Assembly: GCF_954871325.1 (NCBI RefSeq) | Contig: NC_088779.1 | Location: 11,038,846-11,102,845 of the forward strand | Length of the DNA stretch: 64,000 nucleotides | Reading direction: 5' to 3' | Origin: Gordionus sp. m RMFG-2023 | Lineage: Eukaryota; Nematomorpha; Gordioida; Chordodea; Parachordodidae | Shown here: piece after piece, positions 22,734 to 34,823 of the stretch | Layout: each line of letters opens with the position of its first letter | Position numbering within the stretch: position 1 is the first letter of the stretch | Position numbers and translations under genes: made by a program | The notes under the pieces: model-generated | What the model was told of the DNA's origin: nothing | Databases searched by the model: none | The model's input: only the letters and a program-made list of their open reading frames with translations

Positions 22734-23440
22734 ACACGCACGAAAAAACGAAACCTAATTATGTTAAAATAATATTTTTACTATTTTTCTAATATTTATT
22801 TAAACAAAACAATTCTTTTTCGTGTTCATACTCCTTTTTTTTATAACAAATTTTATACATTTTTAACTGAATTTAAATTCGTTAATTGATATATTCATTT
22901 CCTTTATAATGAATATATAAATCTTTCATATCCTCTAACTATTTTTTACCATGTTTACAATGTTGTTACATTTATATAAAAATTATAAATGTCAACTTTT
23001 TAGGTTCCAAAATCAAAATTAAAAGAATTAGGTTATTTTGCAATAACTCCATAATTATTAAATAATCTAGAATAATTTCATAATATATGACTGTTTTAAT
23101 AAAATTTAAATTATCATATTTTTCTAAAATAAAAATTAATAAAATATTTATTTTTTTCTATATTTAAAGGTGTTATTAAATTATAAAATTATAATCATAT
23201 TTTTGATACAAGAATGCTAACATGATATGTAAATTATATTGTGATTTTATTGTTAATCGAACATTTTGAATATAATATATACCAAATCGCAATAAATTTA
23301 TTGACAAATATATTTTTATCCTTCTTAGAAAGATACCTTTCTCTGATTCCATCTAACAAATGATGGTTTTTTTGAAAGATTTCAGTGTTAATTTTCTATA
23401 AGCATTTTTTTAAAGAATGATAATATGACTGTAAATCTTG

Positions 23441-23878
23441 CAGTGACGAGAACCCTCCTTCTAAAAAAATGGGTTTGGGTTCAGTGAAAAATCTCAAAAC
23501 CCGTTTCGGGTTCAGGTTGGTTCAGGGTTCGGAGATCAGAAAAATAATGACGCATTAAAATTAGTTAAAATAATAGAAACATGATTATTTTTAAAAAAAT
23601 TTTTACGAAAAATGGCCGACTCTTAAATATAACAAAAAAAAATTTAATAATTTTTTGAATAAAATAACTATTGTTTTAAATAAGAACTCTTTTTAGGAAA
23701 TCTTTTATAAATAAAAATCGAAAATTACATGTTTTTTATATTTTAATTTAAAATAAATAAAATAAGTTCAAAATAAATTTTTTAAAATTATAAATTGGCT
23801 TGAACCTTGAACCCTTAATTTAAAAAGGGTTTGGGTTCAGCTAAATATCGAGGGTTTGGGTTCGGGTTCTCGTCCCTG
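23441..23878. mobile_element. hAT-like MITE, GGGTTCGGGTTC-rich
   Basis: Ends CAGTGACGAGAACCC and, on the opposite strand, CAGGGACGAGAACCCGAACC. Subterminal repeats of GGGTTTGGGTTC point inward from both sides, with an AT-rich middle. CAGGG ends are typical of hAT. Flanking octamers do not match, so the exact borders are less sure. It begins about 0.7 kb after the GRAMD1 stop. Confidence 0.7.
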
Positions 23879-24057
23879 CTTAAAAGTAATGACGAATCCT
23901 TAAATCGATAAATCAATACTCCTAGTAGTAAGATAAATTCAATGGCATTAATACTAAACTAGACTGACGATTCATTTATTCATTAAAAAAAATGTATTAA
24001 AAAGTGTACATATTTTAAACCCGTCATTGAAAATACAGTAACTAATAATTCAATTCA

Positions 24058-24120
24058 TAGGCGTAGCCAAGATTTTCCTAAGGAAATGGAAGGGGGGGGG
24101 GGGGGTGAATAATAAATTTC
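24058..24120. mobile_element. Single hAT terminus with G14 tract
   Basis: GGCGTAGCCAAGATTTTCC is followed by an uninterrupted G tract of about 14, the same layout as the hAT ends at 13125 and 52145. No partner end was found; the element is truncated or interrupted further right. Confidence 0.45.
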
Positions 24121-24558
24121 AGATTCTGCCCGCTTTTGCCCGGGGTCCGTCCTATACAAAGCTAGAAAATATTTTTATAGGATGAAGGGTTAATTTTAAT
24201 CAAAACAATTTCTCATTATTTAACATCTACGAAATTGGTTACCAAAAGATGACATCAATTAGTTTATATAAATTATAATAAAATTCTTATATATACATAT
24301 TACCAGGGATGTGAACTTACGTATTGTGGTTTTACTTACTCTGACCCGGTTTTAAAAGTGGAGGGTCCAAGTGTTCTAGGTGTCATAAAAAAAAATTAAA
24401 AATAAAAATATTTTTTTAAAAAATAATATAAATTTTTTAAAATTTTATTAACTTTTTTCGTAAAATCATTTATCTACAGGTTTTTCTTTCAATTTTCTTC
24501 CTGGACTTCCATTTTATTTAGAGATTGATATCAGAAATTATTTTCTAGTGTAGGTAAT

Positions 24559-24925
24559 TTTTGAAAAATAATTTAAAAAAATATAAATAAGCCCTTTATT
24601 TTTACTCTCAACCCTTTGCTCACAAAAATATATCAATCCAAAATAATCCTTTCTAATAATATTAAATAAATATAATAAACTTTACTACAATTCATCTTTA
24701 TTCATGTATTTATAACATATAAACATATTAAATCTTCCCCAATCAATCCCGTCTTCAAAATCTCCACTCCAAATCCAAACAAAGAATGTTCTTTTCTAAC
24801 AACAACCCATGTGATAATTTCGTTTTCCTCCCATCCACCAGGAAACTAATTTCCCTGTCAGAAAATAACTGACATTTGATGTATTATATTAAATTTATTT
24901 CTTCTTTTTTTCAACAGCTACAACA
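24559..24925. repeat. Left terminal direct repeat
   Basis: Begins TTTTGAAAAATAATTT and ends CAGCTACAACA. It matches 26877-27241 with about ten differences. No internal ORF. Confidence 0.7.
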
Positions 24926-26876
24926 CGTCCACCCTTCACAAGCCCAGCGTCCCTCTCTCTGTGGTGGTGTTGTATCGAATCGCCCCTTTGAATTGTATCG
25001 GGGCGCCTTGAAGACGTTCAGTGAATTTATCGAATCTTTTCCCCTTATGATGATTTATAATATAATATCTCCGATACATTTCAATATATAATCGCGAAAA
25101 CACATATTATCAATAATGACATGTACATTGGGGTATCTGCATTTATAATCTATGGAACATTAATATGGACTATGTAATATCAGCAAAACATAATAATTCA
25201 TTTATTTTAAGACATTTGAGAAATAGGATCTATAATATACATCATTTGGTTATGATTAATGGTAATTAGGAAATAATGATTTTACATATAATACTGTAAT
25301 GTGAACACATGGTCTGTGTGTGAAATGCAATTTCAACACATGTAATAATTGTCCTTCTGTCATGTAAACAAAATCAAAGCTACATTTTAATACCTTAAAT
25401 CGATATAAAAATCCATTTTTAGGTATTAAAAATAATTGTGAAAATTTGCTTAACAAAGATTTTAAATAAAATACAAGACATATATATATAGAAATAAATA
25501 TAATATTTTATAGGGAGGAAAAATATATAATATGTAGAAAATACAATATTTTCCATCTAGGAATTACTCAGTATCCTAAGAAAAATATACCATTTCTACC
25601 TAACTCTGCCATCACAATTAGCACAAATTCACAAAAATGTGAATGCAAGTAACAAAAATTGAGAATATAATGGGCTATATGGTATATATGTAAAGAATTT
25701 TTAATATACCTTCACAATATAAAATAATTTGAGTCTTTTTTTTTAAAAAAAATGTTCATAAAATAAATATTAAATAGTGATGTGCTATAAAATTATTACA
25801 AAGATAAAAAAAAAATATAATACGCAGCATAAATTTACAAAAAAAAATTTACCTAAAAAAAAATATTTTCCCTTTACACCATTGTATACCATAAAAATAA
25901 TATAATAATTGCAAATAAAACCTTTTATAAAATTTTATAATTTAAAAAAATATATGTTAAATATAGAGATTTCATAATTTTTAAAAAAAATATTACACAT
26001 CATCTAATATATCATATAAATCCCTACCCAATTTATATATATATCAAATGCAGACACTAAATCAAAATTATCCACATCTAACATTATAGATATTATTCTG
26101 ACTTCATCATACTTCAATTCCTTTAAATTATCATTCATAATTAAATATATCATATGTGTAATTCACATTACATATTTCATAAAAATGGTTAATTATTTAA
26201 AAATAAACAACATTAACTCACCCTCAATAGATCCCTTAATAACATATCAACCTTAATTGAAACGGAATTAAATATACAATATATTAACATTAATTAATAA
26301 TAAATTATCCCACACATGTCCATCCCTTTAAAAACCCAAAATGCATAATTATATAACACATACTTTATTGCAAAAGTTTCTATATATATTTTCATAAATT
26401 TCAAATATTTAAATATTTAGCAATCCTCTGTCCTGCTGATCTTGAGGTCTTATCTTCCTATGACGGAATACCTATAACACCATTCAATGAGTCTTAAGGC
26501 GTACCAAATAATAAGACAATACTATTGTCAAACGTTGGATGTAAAATATACATCTAGACATATAATACCACAAATATTATTAAATGGCCAAAGTGAATCA
26601 AATATCATTAACCAATAATTAATCATTTTATTTTAATTTTCAATCCTAATACTCATTACATACTTTCTATCTTATGCTTTGTAAGCTAAATATTTAAGAT
26701 AAAATTATAGAAACCCTTAAACTCACCACTTAATCTCACTTACCCCTGTATAGTTTTTATTACTTGCGTTGGGGTTTCACAGTAAAATTCAAAATTATAT
26801 GAAAAAATGGTTCTTACCTTTTTATAACGAATAACTCTTGAATCTCCAGGTTCTTATCCTGGGAATACGGTCAACA

Positions 26877-27241
26877 TTTTCGAAAAAATAATTTAAAAAA
26901 ATATAAATAAGCCCTTTACTCTTACTCTCAACCCTTTGATCACAAAAATATATCAATCCAAAATAATCCTTTCTAATAATATAAATAAATATAATAAACT
27001 TTACTACAATTCATCTTTATTCATGTATATATAACATATAAACATATTAAATCTTCCCCAATCTATCCCGTCTTCAAAATCTCCACTCCAAATCCAAACA
27101 AAGAATGTTCTTTTCTAACAACAACCCATGTGATAATTTCGTTTTCCTCCCATCCACCAGGAAAACTAATTTCCCAGTCAGAAAATAACTGACATTTGAT
27201 GTATTATATTAAATTTCTTCTTTTTTTCAACAGCTACAACA
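26877..27241. repeat. Right terminal direct repeat
   Basis: Begins TTTTCGAAAAAATAAT and ends CAGCTACAACA, then the flank GTAAT. Partner of 24559-24925. Confidence 0.7.
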
Positions 27242-27259
27242 GTAATAATATTTTTATGT

Positions 27260-27780
27260 AAATTTATATTAGCCATTAATGATTGCCTAAAAAATAATCA
27301 CTTTAAAACTATCATTTATAAAGCAAGGGATGTTGCAAAATATTTAAGAACTCCCACAATTGTAAATATGTAAATCAATGAAAAGGTCAATTTCAATATT
27401 AGATTTCAAACACGTTGGTCCTCAATATGTATTATGCTAGAACGATTGTTAAGTTTGAAAGATTTCTCTACTGATTTTATTATAGATATGTGAAGTCTTT
27501 TTTTCGGAAATAACAACATTAAATTTACAATCAGAACAATTATGTTTATCTGGTTTTTATGGCATATGGATTATGTCTTTTTTTCATACGAAATATTAGA
27601 AAACATGAAAATTCGAGAACAAATTTGAAATAGTGTTGCATACGCTTCTAAATATTTAGACCCACGATATCAAGTTTTATTAAGTATTGAGCAGAAACAA
27701 ATGGCTAAAGACCATCTTAAGGATTTATGGGCAAAACTCAGTTATTTGCAATATATAGGAGCCTATGACAACACCTACTG
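27260..27780 (+). pseudogene. hAT (ZBED-like) transposase fragment
   Basis: Plus-strand remnants read TRWSSICIMLERLLSLKDFS near 27412-27475 and then YASKYLDPRYQVLLSIEQKQ followed by MAKDHLKDLW near 27638-27735. These match the TRWNST...ML and the DPRFK...KAxxxL blocks of ZBED-type hAT transposases. In-frame stops interrupt it and no N- or C-terminus is present. It lies between the terminal-repeat element on its left and the foldback element on its right, both of which may have cut it. Confidence 0.65.
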
Positions 27781-28141
27781 GTTGTAGTGATAATAATGAT
27801 AGCTGTTAGCGGCAATGTATACATTGCCTGAATTTTTTCGGCATTGTGAGGTAGTGGTAGGCAGAGTGATTTTGTTATTTCGGCAATCATTGCCGGGATA
27901 TTTTTTTTTAATATATATTTTTAAAAATATTTCCTACATAAATTATTTCTTGATACATCTTTTAATCGCTAAATATTTTTTATTTTTTGTGTTATATGAT
28001 TCTTTTAATAAATTTTTTGAGATAATATATTTTTTGATTGATATTTTTTTTTAATATATATTTTTAAAATGATTTTTATATATTTATTCTTTACGTAATT
28101 TTTTCTATTATATATCTTTTATCGCTAATTTTTTAGGAAAA

Positions 28142-28375
28142 AGTGACAAATGTCATACGTTATTTTTAAACTTTTTTGAGTTTTTTTAAAGTAAATAGGT
28201 AAAAATATGTTTTGCAAACATGTTAAATTAAAATTTCAGTGAAGGTATACTATAGAAAAGTGATAAATGTCATAATCGTTATTTTTGAACTTTTTTGAGT
28301 TTTTAATAGGTAAAAATATGTTTTGTAAACATTTTAAATTAAATTATCAATGAAGGTACTATATGCAACATTGAA
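28142..28375 (+). repeat. Tandem units in left arm of foldback A
   Basis: Two units, each AGTGACAAATGTCATA... TTTTTGAACTTTTTTGAG ...GGTAAAAATATGTTTTG, about 120 bp apart. The inverted partners lie at 28900-29330. Confidence 0.7.
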
Positions 28376-28899
28376 AAATGCGAAAATTTATTTCGTTTAT
28401 AAATATATTCATGAAAATTATTTCGAAAAGCTTATTTAATACTTTGATAGATTTACATTTCAATATTAGCTCTAACTTGTAATTTTAGATCGTTCACTAA
28501 AGTGAATAAATATTTAAAATATAATTACTCACAGAATTGAAATAAATAAGTCAAAGATTATAGTTAGTTGATATACAAATAACCGATGCAGGATTCTATA
28601 TTTGAATATATTTCGCAGTTAAGATTTTAGAAAAAAATTAATTTATCTTAAAATTATTTTAATTATACATCGGTCTTATTATAAATTATTTAAAAAAAAT
28701 ATTTTCGGATGCTATGAAATCATTTGAAGTGATTAATTTATTCATAATAAAATCTCGAGTTTAATCAAATCAAGGCATTGATGATTTGCTGGAAAATAAT
28801 CATTAATTTTGAATGTATAAATAAAAGCGAATTTAGGATTTTTATTGTTGATATTATTTTTAGTGTCTACAAAATATAAAACATATCAAAATTGAAATT

Positions 28900-29330
28900 T
28901 TAATTTAACATGTTTACAAGACATATTTTTATCTATTTACTTTAAAAAAACTCAATAAAGTTCAAAAATAACGATTATGATAATTGTCACTTTTCTATAG
29001 TACACCTTCAATGAAATTTTAATTTAACATGTTTGCAAAACATATTTTTACCTATTTACTTTAAAAGAATTCAAAAAAGTTCAAAAATAACCTTCAATGA
29101 AATTTTAATTTAACATGTTTGCAAAACATATTTTTACCTATTTACTTTAAAAAAAACTCAAAAAAGTTCAAAAATAACGATTATGACAATTGTCACTTTT
29201 CTATAGTACACCTTCACTGAAATTTTAACTTAAAATGTTTGCAAAACATAATTTTATCTATTTCCTTTAAAAAAACTCAAATAAGTTAAAAAAAATACGA
29301 TTATGACATTTGTCACTTTTACCTAAAAAA
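28900..29330 (-). repeat. Tandem units in right arm of foldback A
   Basis: Units with AATTTTAATTTAACATG, GTTCAAAAATAACGATTATG and TTGTCACTTTTCTATAGTAC are repeated about four times; the second lacks the TTGTCAC part. They are the reverse complement of the left-arm units. Confidence 0.7.
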
Positions 29331-30047
29331 ATTAGTGATCAAAATATATGTAATAGAAAAAATGACGTAAATAAATATATAAAAATCATTTTTAAAATAT
29401 TTATTTAAAAATTAAATATATCATAAAAATATATTAAAAAAAATAATATAACCAATTAAAATATATTATCTCAAAAAAATAAAAAAAATTTAGCGATCAA
29501 AATATCAAGAAAAAATTTACGTAAAAAATAAATATATAAAAAATCAAGGTAGGTCTATAAGTCGAAAGGCTGCATGATACGAAAGGCTAAAAAATAATAT
29601 TGAAAATAAAAATAACAAAGAAAATGATTAATGTGTAATTTGATTGATTTATTGCTTTTTTTACGAGAAAAATATTATAATAACATTACATTAAAATATA
29701 TTAAAAAAATGGAAATTTTAAGATCTTTTCAATTTATTTATTAATTCTTTGAAATAAATTGCGGTTTTAATTTTATTTAATTTTATTAATTTTTAGTTTA
29801 TATTTTTAATTAAATTATATTTGGTTATTTTAAAAAAATGGATTATAATATTTCAATTTTTTTATTAATTCTTTGAAATAAATTGCGATTTTAATTTTAT
29901 TAATTTTTAATTTATATTTTTAATTAAATTATATTTGGTTATTTTAAAATAATGGAATTTTTAAAATTATATGTATATTCTATTTAAGTTTTTTTTCAAA
30001 ACTAAATTGATAGTAAGTATAACGATATTGTGAGTACTGGATTAGGG

Positions 30048-31100
30048 AAAAGGCTAACATCTTAAACGTAATTTTAAGTATCTTTATATCATTCTACTCA
30101 GAATTAAATTTCCTATCCAATTATGCTTAGATGTATTTTTTTACGTTACCGGTTCAAAAAATAATAATTTTGTCGCCAAAAAGATCGAAGAGAAAAGGCT
30201 AACATCTTAAGTTTAATTTTATAAATTTTTATATCATTGAACTCAGAATTAAATTTCCTATCAAAATATGCTTAGATGTATTTTTTTACGTTTCCGGTTC
30301 AAAAAATAAATTTTAATAATTTTTTTGTGGTAAAAACGTTCGAAAAGAAAAGGCTAACATTTTAAACGCAATTTTAAGTATTTTTATATCATTCTACTCA
30401 GAATTAAATTTCCTAACCAATTATGCTTAGATGTATTTTTTTACGTTTCCGGTTCAAAAAATAAATTTTAATAATTTTTTTGTGGTAAAAACGTTCGAAA
30501 AGAAAAGGCTAACATTTTAAACGTAATTTTAAGTATCTTTATATCATTCTACTCAGAATTAAATTTCCTATCCAATTATGCTTAGATGTATTTTTTTACG
30601 TTTCCGGTTCAAAAAATAAATTTTAATAATTTTTTTGTGGTAAAAACGTTCGAAAAGAAAAGGCTAACATTTTAAACGCAATTTTAAGTATTTTTATATC
30701 ATTCTACTCAGAATTAAATTTCCTAACCAATTATGCTTAGATGTATATTTTTACGTTTCCGGTTCAAAAAATAACATTTTTGTCGCGAAAACGTTCGAAG
30801 GGAAAAGGCTAACATCTTAAGTTTAATTTTATAAATTTTTATATCATTGAACTCAGAATTAAATTTCCTATCGAAATATTCTTTGATGTATATTTTTACG
30901 TTTCCGGTTCAAAAAATAACATTTTTGTCGCGAAAACGTTCGAAGGGAAAAGGCTAACATCTTAAGTTTAATTTTATAAATTTTTATATCATTGAACTCA
31001 GAATTAAATTTCCTATCGAAATATTCTTTGATGTATTATTTTACGTTATCGGTTCAAAAATTAAATTTTAATAATTTTTTTCTGGTAAAAACGTTCGAAC
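30048..31100 (+). repeat. Satellite array, direct half (7 units)
   Basis: AAAAGGCTAACAT occurs at 30048, 30193, 30348, 30503, 30658, 30803 and 30948, so unit length is 145 or 155. Two unit types alternate: one with TTTTGTCGC spacing, the other with TAATAATTTTTTTGTGG. Each has TCAGAATTAAATTTCCTA and TTACGTTTCCGGTTC. Confidence 0.9.
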
Positions 31101-31780
31101 CGGAAACGTAAAAAAATACATCTAAGCACAATTGGATAGGAAATTTAATTTTGAGTAGAATGATATAAAAATACTTAAAATTGCGTTTAAAATGTTAACC
31201 TTTTCCAAATGAATGTTTTTACCACCAAAAAATATTTAAAATTTATTTTTTGAATCGATAACGTAAAAAAATACATCAAAGCATATTTAGATAGGAAATT
31301 TAATTCTGAGTTCAATGATATAAAAATTTCTAAAATTAAACTTAAGATGTTAGCCTTTTCCCTTCGAACGTTTTCGCGACAAAAATGTTTTTTTTTAAAC
31401 CGGAAACGTAAAAAATACATCTAAGCATAATTGGATAGGAAATTTAATTCTGAGTAGAATGATATAAAAATACCTAAAATTGCGTTTAAGATGTTAGCCT
31501 TTTCCCTTCGAACGTTTTTACCACAAAAAAATTATTAAAATTTATTTTTTGAACCGATAACGTAAAAAAATACATCAAAGCATATTTCGATAGGAAATTT
31601 AATTCTGAGTTGAATGATATAAAATTTATAAAATTAATCTTAAGATGTTAGCCTTTTCCCTTCGAACGTTTGACAAAAATATTATTTTTTAAAACGGTAA
31701 CATAAAAAAATATATTTAAGCATATTTGGATAGGAAATTTAATTTTGAGTTGAATTATATAAAGATACTTAAAATTACGT
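31100..31780 (-). repeat. Satellite array, inverted half (about 4 units)
   Basis: Reverse complements of the same unit, with ATGTTAGCCTTTTCC or similar at about 31190, 31347, 31489 and 31645. Together with 30048-31100 this can fold into a hairpin. Confidence 0.85.
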
Positions 31781-31904
31781 GTAAGATATTAATAAAATTA
31801 AATAAAATTAAAACCGCAATTTATTTCAAAGAATTAATAAAAAAATTGAAAAGATCTTAAAATTTCTATTTTTTTAATATATTATATTCCATTTTTTTAA
31901 AATA

Positions 31905-32205
31905 AATAAATATAATTTAATTAAAAATATAAATATAATTTAATTAAAAATATAAATTAAAAATTAATAAAATTAAATAAAATTAAAACCGCAATTTATT
32001 TCAAAGAATTAATAAAAAAATTGAAAAGATCTTAAAATTTCCATTTTTTTAATATATTATATTCCATTTTTTTTAAATAAATAAATATAATTTAATTAAA
32101 AATATAAATATAATTTAATTAAAAATATAAATATAATTTAATTAAAAATATAAATATAACTTAATTAAAAATATAAATATAATTTAATTAAAAATATAAA
32201 TTAAA
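31905..32205. repeat. AT-rich 24-bp minisatellite in arm of element B
   Basis: AATATAATTTAATTAAAAAT plus four bases is repeated about twice at 31909-31965 and five to six times at 32090-32205. A longer segment containing GATCTTAAAATTTCCA and CCGCAATTTATTTCAAAG is itself repeated three times between 31800 and 32290. Confidence 0.75.
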
Positions 32206-32454
32206 AATTAATAAAATTAAATAAAGTTAAAACCGCAATTTATTTCAAAGAATTAATAAAAAAATTGAAAAGATCTTAAAATTTCCATTTTTTAATATAT
32301 TATAATGTAATGTTATTATAATATTTTTCTCGTAAAAAAAGCAATAAATCAATCAAATTACACATTAATCATTTTCTTTGTTATTTTTATTTTCAATATT
32401 ATTTTTTAGCCTTTCGTATCATGAAGCCTTTCGACTTTTAGACCTACCCATTTC

Positions 32455-33188
32455 TACCTAAAACGAATTATTTGTTATTCGATATTCGATTCGATTCGAT
32501 TCCTATTTTACGAATACGAATAACACAATTATTCGATTCGAAAATTCGAATCGAATTCGAATAAGGAAAATATATTATTCGTCAAATAATTTTTTATCTA
32601 TTATTCGATCGAATTATTCGAAATTATTCGACTAAAATAATTTATAGTATTAATATATATTGGAAAATAATCATATATAAATCATATATAATTATTAGGA
32701 ATTATTTGAAATTATTTCAATTTAATAAAATCTCCTAGTGGAATAATAAAAATTGCGCCAAATTTTGAAACTCCATTTTAATTTATCTCATAATAAACAA
32801 TAACTTTAGAAATTTCTTTTATGATAGAGATGGACGAAGAAGTTAATTTATATAACACATAACATATACAATTATAATAAACTGTTAATCCCATCACATC
32901 AAGAATGACGGGCAAACCTAAACAATCCGAAAAACTTTATGTTTGAAAAATTCGCTGTTGTCAGATTTATCTTCTACATTATAGATATGAATATTATATT
33001 GATTTTTCCACATTGTATATAAATATATTATATATGTATGCTTCTATTTTGTCTCACTAATAAAATTTGTTTGTCTTTATCCTTAGTTAAATTTACAAAA
33101 TAAATTTTATAATAGATTTTTTTTAATTCATGGTAAATAAAATTTTCGAATCGAATCGAATAATCATTTTATTATTCGTAGGTATATA
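32455..33188. mobile_element. ATTCG-rich MITE
   Basis: Ends TACCTAAAACGAATTATT and, on the opposite strand, TATATACCTACGAATAATAA. Strings of ATTCGATTCG and GAATCGAAT crowd both ends. Flanking octamers CCCATTTC and TCCATTTA match 6 of 8. No ORF. Confidence 0.6.
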
Positions 33189-34207
33189 TCCATTTATTAA
33201 AATATAAATTATTTCATTTTTAAATTTTTTTGTGAATTATGAATGTGTATATATTTGAAGTTTCTTATTTTTCCCAATATATAATTTTAAGAAAAAAGAT
33301 TTCTCAAAGAAAATGAATTCAAAGTATTAGATGATAACTTTTTAAATCAAAAATCATTTATTATATTCTATTTATGCAAAATAAATTATTTTTTATTTAT
33401 TTGGTCTTTTACTTCTTATAATCTATATTAAAATTTTTATTTAAATATACAATTAAAATATCTTATATGTTTTCAGTTATTTTTGACTTTAAGAGTTATA
33501 AATAAATAAAAATAAGAGAGGAAAACGATCTTTCTGTACTACCTTTTTTGACTGCCACCAGTGAACATTTATTTACATTAGAAATATGCAGGCCCAGTTA
33601 AGATATAAAGAAGTGGCGCCTTTGCCATCTCATGAATTCTTTCTGAGAGTTATTTTCGTTAGTTTTAATTTTATGTTCTTGTATATTTCAAAGTTGAGGA
33701 GTAACATAAAGCCCGTATTTGTTTAAGTGGTAGAATCATGGAACTAATTGTTTCGATAAATATTGTGTCGTGATTTGATAAGTTCTTCATAATAACCAAT
33801 TTCTAGATGGGTCTTCGGCTGGATTTTCTTGTCCTTTTATTATTTTGTGATAAGTTTGTAATGTCTTATAGACATATGAGTAACATCTGTATATAACTAT
33901 TTACATAGAAGTGCATCTAGATACTTTTTCCATAAAGATGTAGAATCGACAGTAGAGTGCGAACCTTCTCTTGCTCCTAGCAGTGCTCCTATACGTATTG
34001 CTAAAAATTTTGACAGTGATGTTTAAGATGGCATGGCGTAGGCTTATCCAGGGGTGTAAGAGAAAATCCCCCTTTTTCGGGAATGTGGCTGTCCTTGTAA
34101 ATATCATTTAGATAATAATATAAAATCTCCCCTATACACCCCTCCTCCGTTATCAACAAAAATATATACCATATATCACTTTAAACAAGCATTTGATGGA
34201 AAAATTA

Positions 34208-34290
34208 GTAACCTCAAGGGCGAATTTGCTGCGAACTACATATTTTGTATAATCTGCGAATTCGCACTAACTATGTATGAGAGGTAAAAG
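34208..34290. repeat. Palindromic MITE, copy 2
   Basis: GGGCGAATTTGCTGCGAA and GCGAATTCGCACTAACT pair around ATATTTTGTATAAT. Same plan and sequence type as 2905-2996. Confidence 0.5.
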
Positions 34291-34707
34291 TTATTATTTT
34301 TTAAATAACAACTACAATTGGAAATTTTTACAAAAAAAGGTTTTTTAATAAAAAAAAAGAAGTAAAACCCTATTATTTTTATAAGAATATATCAGAACCA
34401 AAGGCCTACAATAGGTGGATCTAAAGACCATCTGTGAAAAACACCACCTAATACTGGTGCCCCCCCCCCCACCCAAATAATGATACTGTCTATCTTTGTA
34501 GCATGTCTAGGTACTTCCAAGAGTAGGGATGCCTCTAGAAATTAACATATCTTTCTATCCCAAGAAGGGTAGTTGTATATGTGAGTCCAAGGGATCGTAT
34601 ACAGGGCATAGGTTGTTGCATTCGCAATGGTATTGATTGTTGCAACCAAAACTGAAGTGGGTTGCTTAATTTTTATAATTATAATAAAAACTATTTCATC
34701 TTTTCAG

Positions 34708-34823
34708 TCTTCTTGAAAAATACAAGCATTTTAAAATCGCTAATCTTGGATGGAGTTCTGGACTTAGATTTTAATTATGATCTAAAGCTCATTGAGCATG
34801 GCGAAGAACCGAAGATGCTTTGA
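34708..34823 (+). CDS. Possible terminal exon, unknown protein
   Basis: After a good acceptor (CATCTTTTCAG ending 34707) an open frame reads FLKNTSILKSLILDGVLDLD then FNYDLKLIEHGEEPKML and TGA. Acidic, Leu-rich. No upstream exon was found that joins it in phase, so it may be chance or part of a repeat. Confidence 0.25.

Larger units (their letters stand above)
24559..27241. mobile_element. Element with long terminal direct repeats (LTR-like, non-coding)
   Basis: Two direct repeats of about 366 bp (24559-24925 and 26877-27241), roughly 97% alike by eye, enclose 1.95 kb. Both flanks carry GTAAT (24554-24558 and 27242-27246), consistent with a 5-bp target duplication. The inside is AT-rich apart from a short GC-richer start (about 24925-25040). 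I recognise no gag, pol or envelope in it. The repeat ends are not the usual TG...CA. This could be a gene-less LTR relic (TRIM/LARD type) or, less likely, a segmental duplication. The high repeat similarity suggests a fairly recent insertion. Confidence 0.65.
27895..29547. mobile_element. Foldback-type element A
   Basis: Long inverted arms: ATCGCTAATTTTTTAGG near 28120 is mirrored near 29320-29335, and GATAATATATTTTTTGATTG is mirrored near 29452. Inside the arms a unit of about 110-120 bp, marked by GTGACAAATGTCATA, occurs twice on the left (28142, 28261). In opposite orientation it occurs about four times on the right (28900-29330), one copy shortened. The loop 28380-28890 looks single-copy. 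No ORF of note. Borders are approximate; the right one abuts element B. Confidence 0.7.
29548..32448. mobile_element. Foldback-type element B with inverted satellite core
   Basis: The ends GGTAGGTCTATAAGTCGAAA and (opposite strand) GGTAGGTCTAAAAGTCGAAA start arms that match for well over 150 bp with few differences (ATAATATTGAAAATAAAAAT, TGATTAATGTGTAATTTGAT, and so on) and then more loosely for several hundred bp. Inside is a satellite of 145-156 bp: seven units one way (30048-31100), then four the other way (to about 31780). No coding capacity. No clear target duplication. Typical of foldback elements; the parent transposase family is unknown. Confidence 0.8.

Noticed and set aside
24559-27241. 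Coding element (gag/pol) between the direct repeats
   Set aside because: The inside is AT-rich with no recognisable protein; the ORFs at 24876 and 25256 are chance.
33586-33726. Short plus ORF MQAQLRYKEVAPLPSHEFF with a hydrophobic C-terminal half
   Set aside because: 46 codons, no promoter or partner exon; phase does not join the possible exon at 34708.
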